Source: Branchipolynoe longqiensis
Taxonomy: Eukaryota > Annelida > Polychaeta > Phyllodocida > Polynoidae
Assembly (NCBI GenBank): GCA_030323885.1
Contig: CM059188.1
Span: 117,217,974-117,281,973 of the forward strand
Reading direction: 5' to 3'
DNA: 64,000 bases
In this document: piece after piece, positions 53,156 to 63,942 of the stretch
How positions within the stretch are numbered: the first letter of the stretch is position 1
How the letters are laid out: every line of letters starts with the position of its first letter
Notes under the pieces: model-generated
Seen by the model: the letters and a program-made list of their open reading frames with translations, nothing else
The model's database searches: none
Told to the model about the DNA's origin: nothing
Position numbers and translations under genes: made by a program

Positions 53156-53534
53156 TGGTTTGATCTCCCTTCGACTCTCAGGCTCAGAGCATTGCCAGCC
53201 CAATCACTCAGGTCATGTAGTTGCCACAGGACACCGCACCCCCCCCCCCCATCTCCCCTCCAGCCGTCACCCCACCCCTAGGGAAAACGGCGGGCGGGGA
53301 ACGGGGAGGGGGTTGAGAAGGGCGGGGAAAAGGGACCGATCGAAAGGGGCGTGGTGGTGATGGTGAAGGACAAGAGGGGAGAAGAGCAGAAAGGAGACCA
53401 ACGGTGTATGGTGATTATGTGTGATGAGGGCGAGTAAAATGGTGATGATGTTGATTATTGGTGTTATTCCTGTTGTTAGTGTTGCTGGTGTTGTTATTAC
53501 TGCTTTTTTATGGTAATGCTGTTTTTCTCATTCA
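53156..53534. other. Unassigned sequence
   Basis: A C-run at 53240-53250 and a purine-rich stretch around 53290-53400. No motif. Confidence 0.35.
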
Positions 53535-53581
53535 TCATCATCATCATGTTGTCGGTCGGGATGCGACAAAGACTGCTTTCA

Positions 53582-55100
53582 TTACTTGACTGCCGCTCTC
53601 CATTTAGCTCTCTGATGTGAGAGTTGCGTCCATGAGTCGGTCTTAAAGTCTCTCAGCTTCAGGTTTCTCTTGATGGTGTCCTTGAACCGGAGACGAGGGC
53701 GCCCTCTCTTTCTGTAACCAGAAAACAGTTGAGAATAGAGGATCTGCTTTGGTAGCCTATCTGATGACATCCTCATGAGGTGTCCAGTCCACCGGAGATT
53801 CTTTTTGATCAGAAGATCTTCCATAGAAGGTAGCCCCGTCCGTTTGAGTATTTCCTTATTTGTCACTTTGTCCTTCCAGGTTAGCCTCATGATTGAACGC
53901 AGATGTCGCATCATGAAGGCATGCAGCTTTTTCACCTGTCATCTGTACACTGTCCAGGCCTTGGCTCCATATAGTAGGGTGGATAGCATGATTGCATGGT
54001 AGATCTTGCCTTTGACCCGAATGGACACATGGTGGTTGTTCTAGAGTCTCTGGCGTAGTTGGCCGAAAGATGCGCTAGCCTTCGCCATCCTCCTCTGTAT
54101 TTCACCATCAATTCGTCCATCACTTGATATAGTGCTTCCGAGGTAGGTGAATTCCGGAACAGAGTTCAGCTTGTTTCCGTCAACCATGATCTCCTCCTCT
54201 CGGGTTCTTGTAGAGTTGGGTTGGTACAGCACCTCCGTCTTCTTGATGTTAATCTTCAGGCCAAACTTCTTTGATGCATCGGAGAAAGCGTCCACTATTT
54301 TCTGGATCTCTTCAGCAGAGTGGTCAACAAGTGCACTGTCATCTGCGAATAGCAGCTCTCTCACCAGTATCCGAGTAGTCTTGGTCTTCGCTCTGAAGTG
54401 TGCGACATTGAATAGGTCAGTGCTCTGTCTGGACTCTATATAGATGCCATCCCCCATGTCTCGGAAAGCCTCATCGAGCATTGCTGATAGGAAGTTGGAG
54501 AAGCGCGTGGGGGCCAGTACACAACCTTGCTTGACCCCATTGGTAACCCCGAACGATTCCGAGACTTCCCCTCCAACACAAACCTTTGCCATCATTCCTG
54601 TATGTAGAGCCTCGATCATAGTTGTGAACTTCTGTGAGCATCCATACTTCCTCAGTAGCTGCCATAGCCCGGTCCTCCCGACTGTATCAAACTCCTTAGT
54701 GAAATCGACAAATACCATTTACAGTGGTCGGTCCTGCTTAATGCCCTTTTCTTGTAGCCGTCGTAGACAAAATAGCATATCCACAGTGCGCCGGTTACCT
54801 CTGAAGCCACACTGTGACTCCGGAAGTACATCAGGTGTTATGTGAATAGATAGTCTGTTGAGGAGGATACTGGTGAAGATCTTGCCTGCTATGGAAAGAA
54901 GAGAGATTCCTCTATAGTTCCCACAGTCTGTTTGATCACCTTTTTTGTAGATGGTTACAATGCTGGCATCCTTCCATGCTTGGGGTACAGAACCCTCCTC
55001 CCAGGAATTGGGGATTAGTTGGTGCAGTCTGTTGAACAGATTGTCACCTCCGTGCTTCCATATTTCAGCAGGAATTCCATCACCCCTAGGTGCTTTGCCA
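53582..55100 (-). pseudogene. RTE-like reverse transcriptase
   Basis: Minus-strand order: GKAPRGDGIPAEIWKHGGDN, ASIVTIYKKGDQTDCGNYRG, ISLLSIAGKIFTSILLNRLS, PESQCGFRGNRRTVDMLFCL, stop (TAA at 54719-54721), VFVDFTKEFDTVGRTGLWQL (first catalytic Asp), GVKQGCVLAPTRFSNFLSAM, ELLFADDSALV (FADD box intact at about 54330-54350), EFTYLGSTISSDGRIDGEIQ, stop (TAG near 54041), stop (TGA near 53937), then the C-terminal NLRWTGHLMRMSSDRLPKQI and KRGRPRLRFKDTIKRNLK. Three point-type stops are the only major defects within the RT span, so decay is modest. Confidence 0.87.
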
Positions 55101-55247
55101 GAGGTTTCACACTGGCAAGAAAATGTCAAGACAGGCGCAAAACTATTTGTCCCTGCAGTGGCTGGTCGGGAGATGTTGGGAGTTCCATACATCAACGGCC
55201 CTTAATGCTGCCACAGTGACATGGTTTTCTGTTTAGGGTTTGCTCCC

Positions 55248-55616
55248 TAAAGCTAAGATTCCTTATATGTGGTATGCAGCACGTGGCATGTGGCATGCGG
55301 CATGCAGCATGCGGCATGCGGCATGCGAATGTCATATATGCGGCATAGACATATGCCTACCCCCAACATTTGTTGGGGTTTTTCCTCCAAATTTGTGAAG
55401 GAACAGTATTGTTTTCTATGGCAAACGCAGCAGCATTCGCATTCGCATGCTGCACTGATCGGTCCATGGGTTGATCCATTTGCCGCATTCACATTTGCAT
55501 TCGCACATTCGGACGTATGGAAGCACCACTATTCATTTACATGCTTTTCGATTTTTATTTGCATTCGCATTCGCATGCCGCAAGCTGTATACCGCATGTA
55601 AGGAATCTTAGCTTTA
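55248..55616 (+). mobile_element. GC-element copy 1 (TIR, GCATGCGGC ends) in the LINE leader
   Basis: 369 bp with ends TAAAGCTAAGATTCCTTA and its perfect inverse TAAGGAATCTTAGCTTTA. Inside the left end is a GCATGCGGCATGCGGCATGC-type array (55288-55328); inside the right end are GCATTCGCATTCGCATGC repeats. The unoccupied LINE leader at 14535-14560 reads TTTGCTCCCTTAGCCTTCGG, so the insertion point lies at TTA. The left flank here has lost one T, which fits a TA or TTA duplication. There is no coding frame. Confidence 0.88.
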
Positions 55617-55769
55617 GCCTTCGGTTCTGTCAAGAACCTGTACTACAACGCAGTGGTTTACAAATCTGCAGGGCAGGGACGTCAAACTCCCTGAGGTATT
55701 GCTATACCTGAGGAATTGCTATACCTGCAATACCTGCATGTTTTTCTCATTAATGGTGTATATAATGTT

Positions 55770-57110
55770 GATTTTTATTGTTATTGTTGGTGGTGCCATT
55801 GCTATCAATGTATCATTGTTATTGTCATTGTTTTCATTGTTATCGTTGATATGGTTGTTTTCATTGTTAACATATTATTATTATTGTTACTATTAGCATC
55901 ATTATCATTGAGATAATTTTTATTGTTACCATTGTTGTCATTGTTATCATTGGTATCATTGGTATCATTGGTATCATTGTTACCAATGTTATCATTGTTA
56001 TCATTGTTATCATTGTTATCATTGTTATCATTGTTATCATTGTTATCATTGTTATCATTGTTATCATTGTTATCATTGTTATCGTTGCTCCCATTGTTAA
56101 CATTGTTATCACTGTTATATTTGTTGTCATTGTTGTCATTGCTGTCAATGTTGTCAGTGTTATCATTGTTATCATTTGTATCACTGTTATCATTGTTGTC
56201 ATTGTTATCATTGTTATCATTGTTATCATTGTTATCATTGTTATCATTGTTATCATTGTTATCATTGTTGTCATTGTTATCATTGTTGTCATTGTTGTCA
56301 TTGTTGTCATTGTTGTCATTGTTGTCATTGTTGTCATTGTTGTCATTGTCATCATTGTTTTCATTGTTTTCATTGTTTTCATTGTTGTCATTATTATCAT
56401 TGTCATCATTGTCATCATTGTCATCATTGTCATCATTGTCATCATTGTCATCATTGTCATCATTGTCATCATTGTCATCATTGTCATCATTGTCATCATT
56501 GTCATCATTGTCATCATTGTCATCATTGTCATCATTGTCATCATTGTCATCATTGTCATCATTGTCACATTTGTCACCATTGTCACCATTGTTACCATTG
56601 TTATAATTGGTATCATTCTAATCACTGTAATCACTGTAATCATTGTTATCATTGTTATCATTGTTATCATTGTTATCATTGTTATCATTGTTACCATTGG
56701 TATCATTGTTATCATTGTAATCATTGTTATCATTGTTATCATTGTTATCATTGTTATCATTGTTATCATTGTTATCATTGTCATCATTGTCATCATTGTC
56801 ATCATTGTCATCATTGTCATCATTGTCATCATTGCCATCATTGTCATCAATGTCATCATTGTCATCAGTGTCACCATTGTCACCATTGTCACCATTGTCA
56901 CCATTGTCACCAGTGTTATCATTGTTATCATTGTTATCATTGTTATCATTGTAATCATTGTTATCATTGTTATCATTGTTATCATTGTTCTCATTGTTCT
57001 CATTGTTCTCATTGTTCTCATTGTTCTCACTGTTATCATTTTCTCATTGTTATCATTGTTATCATTGTTATCCTTATGCCTCCTATCACTGCAGTCATTG
57101 CGGTTGTTGT
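55770..57110. repeat. ATTGTTATC / ATTGTCATC nonamer array
   Basis: About 1.3 kb, roughly 145 nonamers. Blocks are homogeneous for ATTGTTATC, ATTGTTGTC, ATTGTCATC, ATTGTTTTC, ATTGTCACC and ATTGTTCTC in turn, which shows local unit homogenisation. The nonamer period leaves frames open on both strands (390 codons on minus, reading Met-Ile-Thr repeats), an artefact of the period. Confidence 0.93.
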
Positions 57111-57892
57111 GACAGTTGTTTTTATATATACAAATTTGTATTGTATTATAATTTGTATTATTTTCATCATTTGTATTATTTGTATTAACTTTATTATCTC
57201 TATCTTCATTATTTATTATCTTCAGTTATTCTATTAAATTGTTTTTATTTAATTATTTTCCATTATTTTTATTATTGGTTTTTTAAATCATTTTTATTCT
57301 TTCCATTTTTTAATTAATCTTTTGTAATTATACTATTGTGATCATTGTGATCACTGTGATCATCACTATAATTTTTTCATTTGTATCATTGCTGTAGATA
57401 TTATTTGTATTATTGCTATTATTGCTACGGTTATCATTGATATTATACTTATCATTATACTATTAAAGTATTATCAGTTTATTTGTGTTTTTTTGCCGGT
57501 GTTATTGCTGTTCTAATATTATTGGTTCTCTGGTTGTTATTGCTATTGTTCCTCTGTTTGTTACTGTTGTAGTTGTTGCCATTGTTGTCATTGTTTTCAT
57601 CGTTGTTATTATTGTCATCATCATTGCCATTGGCATCGTTGTTTTCACTGTTGTCATTACCATTGTATTCATCGTCATCCTCCCCTTATCATTGTTATTT
57701 TAGTTTTTGTGGTCGTGCTAGTCATTGTTATTACTATTGCTACTATCACTGTTATCATCATCGTCATCATTTCCATCATTATCATTATTGTCCTCGTTCT
57801 GCCACTTAGTCGTACTACCCGATACTTCCCCATGCTGCCCCTGCTGCCCCTGCTGCCCCCTTCTGCCGCCTTCTGCCCCCTTCTGCCCCTGC
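57111..57892. repeat. Degenerate AT-rich and ATTGTTRTC continuation
   Basis: Diverged remains of the nonamer array (ATTGCTATTATTGCTAC, CATTGTTGTCATTGTTTTCA) lie between 57330 and 57800. A CCCCTGCTGCCCC/CTTCTGCC short array follows at 57833-57890. No gene is visible. Confidence 0.7.
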
Positions 57893-58062
57893 TGTATACT
57901 GTATACTGTGAGGGCAAGAGCAATATCACGGTGACTAGATATAGATTCAAAACATATAATCAAGGGCAGGAAAACATGGACACCTACATATGAGAATTGC
58001 GACACCGTATCGGTCATTGTGAATACGGCGAGACCGAAGATCCACTTATGTCTGGTGAGTGA
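57893..58062 (+). pseudogene. Gypsy gag fragment, same family as 41446-42120
   Basis: The frame reads YCEGKSNITVTRYRFKTYNQ and then GQENMDTYI, a stop, ELRHRIGHCEYGETEDPLMS. It aligns closely with YCEGKTNITVVRYQFNLYNQ in the gag at 41.8 kb. Only this ~55-codon piece is present, with no LTR nearby. It abuts the LINE 3' end at 58092. Confidence 0.75.
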
Positions 58063-58091
58063 CATTAAATGTAATACCCTCAGGGACTGTT

Positions 58092-58457
58092 CTTTTTGGG
58101 GAGTTTTCAGTCGCATTGGTGTGCTGAAGGCTGCAAATCTGCAACACTGAATGGGCACTGCTGAAAGCGGTCCCATGTGGTCGGGAGTTGGCTTCCGATG
58201 GGTACTGGTCAGAGAAATTGGAGGAGGGGGGAGGGGGGAGGAAGGAAAAAGGCAGCCTAAGAGCCCAACCAGTCCTCTGAGGGGCCAGGGGAGGCTGGGT
58301 GGTTGGTGTAGTTTTACACCCCAGTAAGACTCTAGGCCACACCAGGATGTGCACCGACTTGTGACAGTGCGCGCTCATGGCGACTTTATTGTGCTGCCCC
58401 ATTGGAAAATTAGGCCACCGGCACCATGAACCGATATCCCATTCAGTCACATTATCC
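58092..58457 (-). mobile_element. I/Nimb-like LINE 3' end, heavily truncated
   Basis: Minus strand: the inner part of the embedded SINE-B-like body (58310-58457), the LINE-specific terminal unit, and the end at CTCCCCAAAAAGAAC. The 5' truncation point abuts the GTGTTGGAGTGGA array. Confidence 0.78.
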
Positions 58458-58459
58458 TG

Positions 58460-59460
58460 CGTAAGGAGATGTTGAAGTGGAGTGAAGAGGTGTTTGAGTG
58501 GAGTGAGGGGGTGTTGAAGTGGAGAATAGGAGTGAGGGGGTGTTGGAGTGGAGTGAGGGGGTGTTGAGTGTGAATAGGAGTGAGGGGTGTTGGAGTGGAG
58601 TCAGGGGTTGTTGAAGTGTGAATAGGAGTGAAGGGTGTTTACGAGGAGTGAGGAGGTGTTGGAGTGAGAATAGGAGTGAGGGGTGTTTGAGTGGAGTGAG
58701 GAGGCGTTGGAGTGAGAATAGGAGTGAGTGGGTGTTTGAGTGGAGTGAGGAGTTGTTGGAGTGGAAATAGGAGTGAGGGGTGTTGGAGTGGAGTGAGGGG
58801 GTGTTGGAGTGGAGTATAATAGTGATGGGGTGTTGGAGTGGAGTATAAGAGTGAGGGGGTGTTTGAGTGGAGTGAGGAGGTGTTGGAGTGGAGAATAGGA
58901 GTGAGCTGGTGTTTGAGTGGAGTGAGTGGGTGTTGGAGGGGGTGAGGAGGCGTTGGAGTGGAGAATGGGAGTGAGTGGGTGTTGGAGGGGGTGAGGAGGT
59001 GCTGGAGTGGGAATAGGAGTGAGTGGGTGTTGGAGTGGAGTGAGGGGGTGTTGGAGTGGAGAATAGGAGCTAAGGGGTGTTTGAGTGGAGTGAGGGGTGT
59101 TGGAGTGGGAATAGGAGTGAGTGTTGGAGTGGTGTGAGAAGTTGTTGGAGTGGGAATAGCAGTAAGAGGGTGTGGGTGTGGACTGAGGGGGTGTTGGAGT
59201 GGAGAATATGAGTGAGGGGGTGTTGGAGTGGAGTGAGGGGGTGTTGGAGTGGAGAATATGAGTGAGGGGTCTTGGAGTGGAGTGAGGGGGTGTTTGATTG
59301 GAGTGCGGAGGTGTTGGAGTGGAGAATAGGAGTGATGGGTGTTGGAGTGGAGTGAGGGGGCGTTTGAGTGGAGAATAGGAGTGAAATGGTGGAGTGAGGG
59401 GTGTTAGAGTGGGACGAGGTGCATTGATGAGAGGGTGATGGGTGATGGAGTGGCAGGAGG
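58460..59460. repeat. ~21-bp minisatellite GTGTTGGAGTGGAGTGAGGG
   Basis: About 1 kb of alternating GGTGTTGGAGTGGAGTGAGG and GGAGAATAGGAGTGAG blocks, often paired into a ~40-bp unit. Length variation between units is considerable. Confidence 0.9.
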
Positions 59461-59491
59461 GTTTATTGGGATCGTTGTTTGCTGTTTATTG

Positions 59492-59532
59492 TTGTTTTAC
59501 GTCCTAGCAACATCTAAGGTCATATCAGGACG
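59492..59532 (-). mobile_element. SINE-B tail fragment, minus strand
   Basis: GTTGTTTTACGTCCTAGCAA then CATCTAAGGTCATATCAGGA is the reversed last ~40 bp of SINE-B, another extreme 5' truncation. Confidence 0.78.
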
Positions 59533-59776
59533 GCAAGGTTTATTTAGAAGAGCGTTGGAGTGTGGTGAGGAGTGGTGGGGTGGGCGGAGGGGTGTTGGAC
59601 CAGGAGGGTGAGTGGTGCGGGAACAATGCTGCGTGCCCGTCGAATAACAAGCCGTTGTGCGCAGGCGCCTTGCTGCGTTGTATCGGGTTGTGTTCCGCCT
59701 GATTGACATTGACAAATAGACGAGATCACCGTTCCGACTGCGCATGCGCTGAAAACGGTATGTGCCATATAGTCTA

Positions 59777-60536
59777 TAGACTACATCACCATTCTAACGG
59801 CGCGGTGCATTGTGGGATCCGTGGAAGAAAAACAAACCCGCGAGAAGCACATGGCACATGCTAATACACTGGGTGCAGCTATGAAATGTGCTAGTTTCAG
59901 CTCATCTCAGCTCTTGTTTGAAACATAGAACACAAACTAAAAAAATATATATAATAAATTAAGATATTAATCTTTTATCCAGCATTGCATTTACATCAAT
60001 ATAATCAGCACATCTTATGCCCTATGCATTTAGACTTGGACAAATCTGGGCACTCAGACTGGTGTTAGAGCCATAGCTAGAGTCAGTTTTACTTATTTTT
60101 TTCATGTTTTTATTTATATCCTATGGTTAATGACATATGTAGAACTAGAAAATGAGTAGGGTTAGTCAGATATTGGCTATATATTTCTCTGAAACATGTG
60201 TCTGTTGACAAATTTGCCATTTTAATATTTAGAACAAGAAGTAATAATGGTGATATGGATATCAGCCTTAAAGTGACTGATGGTTTTGTGTGGAATTGTT
60301 TTTTTTAGCTCAAAATGTTTAACTATGACTAGTTTGGTTTTATATATATATTCATCAGATTATTATATTGCATGTGTCCATAGATGTTTATGCCAAATTG
60401 TTATGTATTTCTATTAATTTTGAATAAAATTGAAGTTTTGCCCTACGCGTATCGGCAAACTCAATGACTGTACGCATTTGCTTTGCTGCCAATGCCGTTT
60501 TCAGCGCATGCGCAGTCAGAACGGTGATCCCGCCTA
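59777..60536 (-). mobile_element. T1 element, reverse and enlarged copy
   Basis: The left end TAGACTACATCACCATTCTA and right end GAACGGTGATCCCGCCTA are worn T1 TIRs. The left ~290 bp is the reverse of T1 interior (GTGCTAGTTTCAGCTCATCT, AAGATATTAATC). The middle 60085-60400 is unlike the other two copies, so it is either retained from a longer parent or inserted. A separate worn T1 tip lies at 59717-59776. Confidence 0.65.
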
Positions 60537-60647
60537 TCACGCGTCGACTTCCGGAGCGGCGCCATGTCGCTGGGCACAAGGAGGGCCACAGTTGGACGCT
60601 GTGACTGCTATTTGCTAACGTCCGCCATGGAACTGACCCCGCCCCAC

Positions 60648-61525
60648 CCCGGTGTCAGAGTTTCATTTCCCACCAGTTGAAATTCCCAAATATCGCTTCT
60701 GCGCATGCGTCAGAATTCAACAGCGTAGTCTGCGCATGCATCAAAAATTAACCAGTTTCAAATCCCAACCCAAGCTATAGACCTATTTCAATTAATAGAA
60801 ATCCAGAACCCTAACCATATAAATTTAATATAATCTATTCGATAAATATGTTTTCTATATGTTTTCCAAGCAGTTTCTTTCTAGGTGGTGTGGTTTTAGA
60901 GATATTTCACTTTTTCTGTATGAAGATTGCTCACTGCATTGAGTTTGCCGTACGCGCAGTGCAAAACGTCAGTTTTATTCAAAATTAATAGAAATCCAGA
61001 ACCCTAACCGAATAAATTGAATATAATCTTTTTGATAAACATGTTTTCTATGTGTATTCCAATCAGTTTGTTTCTAGGTGGTTTGGTTTTGGAGATATTT
61101 CATTTTTCTGTAAGAAGATTGCTTACGGCCATTGACAATGCACTGAGTTTGCTGATGTGGAAACTAGCCCGCGAAGGGTAAACACCCCATTGATTTGTGC
61201 TGCAGCAATGCTATGTCTATGCAGAGCATTTATTTTTGCAAAATAAATTTAAAAGCTTTCATTGAGTCGATTAAAAATATCTTAATACGCGATTGAAGAG
61301 GAAGATCTGAAGTATTTAATTTAACTGAAAGGCAATTTTCTCTCAATGTATTAAAAACAGAGATAATAGTGAAAGTTGGGATATTCTGAGTGTCATTTGC
61401 GAACTTCAACTGGTGGGAAATGAAACTCTGACACTCTGCAGTTTGCATTCGTCACTCGAATCCATGCATGCGCAGAAGCGACATTTGGGAATTTCAACTG
61501 GTGGGAAATGAAACTCTGACACCGG
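60648..61525 (+). mobile_element. TIR element with ~65-bp inverted ends (CCGGTGTC tips)
   Basis: CCGGTGTCAGAGTTTCATTT through CTTCTGCGCATGC at 60648-60708 is repeated in inverse at about 61465-61525 with one or two changes. An extra internal copy of the end lies at 61409-61445. Tips resemble T3 (CGGTGTCRCAGTTT). Inside lies a T2-like left end (TAGACCTATTTCAAT at 60777) followed by two ~200-bp shared units. Confidence 0.75.
60777..61150 (+). repeat. T2-like ~200-bp units
   Basis: Two units of the segment also found in T1 and T2 (AATTAATAGAAATCCAGAAC, TTTCTGTATGAAGATTGCTC). Related single units appear at 61590-61886 (broken by the MITE at 61887) and 62241-62335. Confidence 0.75.
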
Positions 61526-61886
61526 TGTGGCATTTTCAGCCGTGCGCCGTGTTCAGCCGCGCGCATAGACTCAATCTCAAGGCATTGTCAATGGTCGTGA
61601 GTCACTAACCTTATAAATTTAATATAATGTTTTTGGTAAAGATGTTTTCTATATGTGTACCAAGCAATTTGTTTCTAGGTGGTGTGGTTTTAGAGATATT
61701 TCACTTTTCCTGGATTTTCTGTATGAAGATTGCTCACAACCATTGACAATGGCTTGAGTTTGATGGTATGCACAGTGCACAACATTAGTTTTATTCAAAA
61801 TTAATAGAAATCAAGAACACTAACCTTATAAATCTAATATAATCTTTTTGGTAAAGATGTTTTCTATATGTGTACCAAGCGATTTG

Positions 61887-62240
61887 TTATAGTTGCATAG
61901 TCCGATGCTTTTGAGTTTTTGCTATTTTCTGAGATAAATATATTATACTAATCGCTATGATCTACATTACTTTATTTTGAAGTAACTTTAATTTTAAATG
62001 GCTAAGTTGGGAGATATTTTACGTCAAAACATGCGAAAATAATTTTGGCAAGCACGCCAAAGCTCTGACACCATAGACTTCAGTAGTAATGGGTTCTATT
62101 AATTGACTTATTATGCCCTTCTATGCAGCAACAAATGCTTAATAAGTGAATCACTATCTAAGTTGAATATGTAGAATCAGATGTAGATATTTGTCTTGGT
62201 TTTTAAAATTTGATGTTTTCATCGGACTATGCAAGTTTAA
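61887..62240 (+). mobile_element. TTAA-MITE inserted in a T2-like unit
   Basis: 354 bp with ends (TTAT)AGTTGCATAGTCCGATG and ATCGGACTATGCAAGTTTAA. The host unit reads GCGATTTGTT before and TAGGTGGTGTGG after, so the insertion splits the GTTTGTTTCTAGGTGGTGTG segment of that unit. One of the two TTAA copies has mutated to TTAT. Confidence 0.85.
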
Positions 62241-62485
62241 TAGGTGGTGTGGTTTTAGAGATATTTCACTTTTTCTGTATTTTCTGTATGAAGATTGCTC
62301 AAGACCATTGACAATGCCTTGAGTTTGAGTCTATGCACATGGCTGAACACGGCACACGGCTGAAACCGCCACACCGGCACCCTACCACATGAGTACTTCA
62401 CCACCCCGTACAAGTATCTAACCCGACTAACACTAAACAAGGTCAAAAGCTGGATTTTAACTATGTACAGTCTACACAAAAGCAT

Positions 62486-63118
62486 TAAGGGCGCATTCCT
62501 TACACGCGGTATGCGGCATGCGGTATGCGGCATGCGGCATGCGGCATGCGGCATGCGGCATGCGAATGGCATGATTCCTTACACGCGGCATGCGGCATGC
62601 GGCATGCGGCACATGACTGGCTATATTTAAAAAATATAAATAAACAAGTATACTCAATACTGCACTGTATACGACCTAATATGGCATTTATATCTATGTA
62701 CCTCTTGGTACGCTACATGGAGGTTCCTACCTTTATAATTACCAAATTATAGATAAGTAGTCATATTTTTGTGGCTATGATAGCATTTTTACCAACCTGA
62801 ACCCCACCACCACCACTACCATATGTTTCCCCTCTGTACCCTTGTGTGTGACCGTTCCGTAATGCTCAGTCACCTCTCCTCGTCTAAAACTAATGGACAA
62901 GTGCGACTGATGTTTCTATTCGCACCCTGCGTGCCGCATGCCGCACCGATCGCTACAGGGATCGATCGAGTTGACGCATTTGCAGTCGCATTCGCATTCG
63001 CATACCGCATGTAAGGAATGTAGTCGATTGACTTCAAGGCGTTTCGATTTTTTGCCGCATTCGCATTCGCATTCACATACTGCATGCCGCATGTCGCGTG
63101 TAAGGAATGTGCCCTTTA
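62486..63118 (+). mobile_element. GC-element copy 2, nested ends
   Basis: The outer ends are TTAAGGGCGCATTCCTTACA and the inverse-like TGTAAGGAATGTGCCCTTTA, followed inward by GCGGCATGCGGCATGCGGC arrays on the left and GCATTCGCATTCGCATT on the right. A second pair of ends lies inside: GATTCCTTACACGCGGCATG at 62573 and CGCATGTAAGGAATGTAG at 63005. The core (62620-62900) has no frame. The tips differ from copy 1 outside the ATTCCTTA block. Confidence 0.78.
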
Positions 63119-63942
63119 CACCCCATAAATGAGAAGCAACAACAAAACCAAGATTATTACTAAAAACTAATTTTTTTTAATTTGAATAAAATTGGACCAG
63201 TGCTGCCCACCGGTGAAAACAAGTGCTAACACACTTATCCGTTATCATCACCAAAATAAAACCCCACCCAAATTACGAGCTACTTCCTGTTGTCTCTCTG
63301 ACCGTATTTCCTCAGGCAGTGTGTTTTGTGTAACTGTAAGCAGTTTTTTGTTTTTTTTGTTTTTTTGTGATGGGTGTATTTATGCTACCCATAGCGGTTA
63401 AGTCTAATGACTTGTTTTCGCCGCTAGACAGTAATAGTCTTGTGACTCCCCTTCTTTCAGTTGTTGTGTAGCTAACAACTGAATGCATTCTTTCTCTGTT
63501 TGTAAGCATTCTCCCACATCCCCCAAAATTTGGCGTTATTTCGAATGTAAATAAAACATAAAGCACTGCTGTCATCTGTTTGTTTTCACCGCCTAAACCG
63601 GAAGTGACGTGAACGCGCGGACTGCTATAATCACTCACTTTTTTTGGCGCCAATCAGAACAATCCCATTAGCAAAATGGTCATTTAAGTGTCTTTTTTAA
63701 GCATTGCCTGCACAGAGAAAATAATTTATTATGCAATATATATTACTTGGGTATGTGGCAAATATGTCAATGAATTATCCTGGATTCTGATTCCATTCAG
63801 AATATATTGTGAAAGTGATAGGCCTATTTAATGGGATGATCTGAGTCCAAATTGTATAATTCAAGACAGGAGGCAGAACTACATAGTATGGGAGTTTATT
63901 AAGTTCAATGTGTAGTGGAATCAATAATACAGTAATAAGTAT
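63119..63942. other. Unassigned sequence
   Basis: AT-rich sequence with poly-T runs (63344-63368) and no recognised element ends. Open frames (63192-63401, 63312-63653 minus) lack motifs. Confidence 0.4.

Larger units (their letters stand above)
53535..55735 (-). mobile_element. RTE-like LINE with internal deletion
   Basis: On the minus strand a ~260-bp leader (55735-55102, interrupted by the MITE at 55248-55616) is joined directly to the RT. It continues through the RT to the C-terminus and a short 3' UTR ending in (ATG)n at 53535-53548. The endonuclease domain is missing. The same leader and the same 3' end are joined to each other in the derivative at 14223-14640. Confidence 0.82.

Noticed and set aside
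55867..57039. 390-codon Met-Ile-Thr open frame
   Set aside because: A product of a nonamer array; overlapping frames on the other strand are also open.
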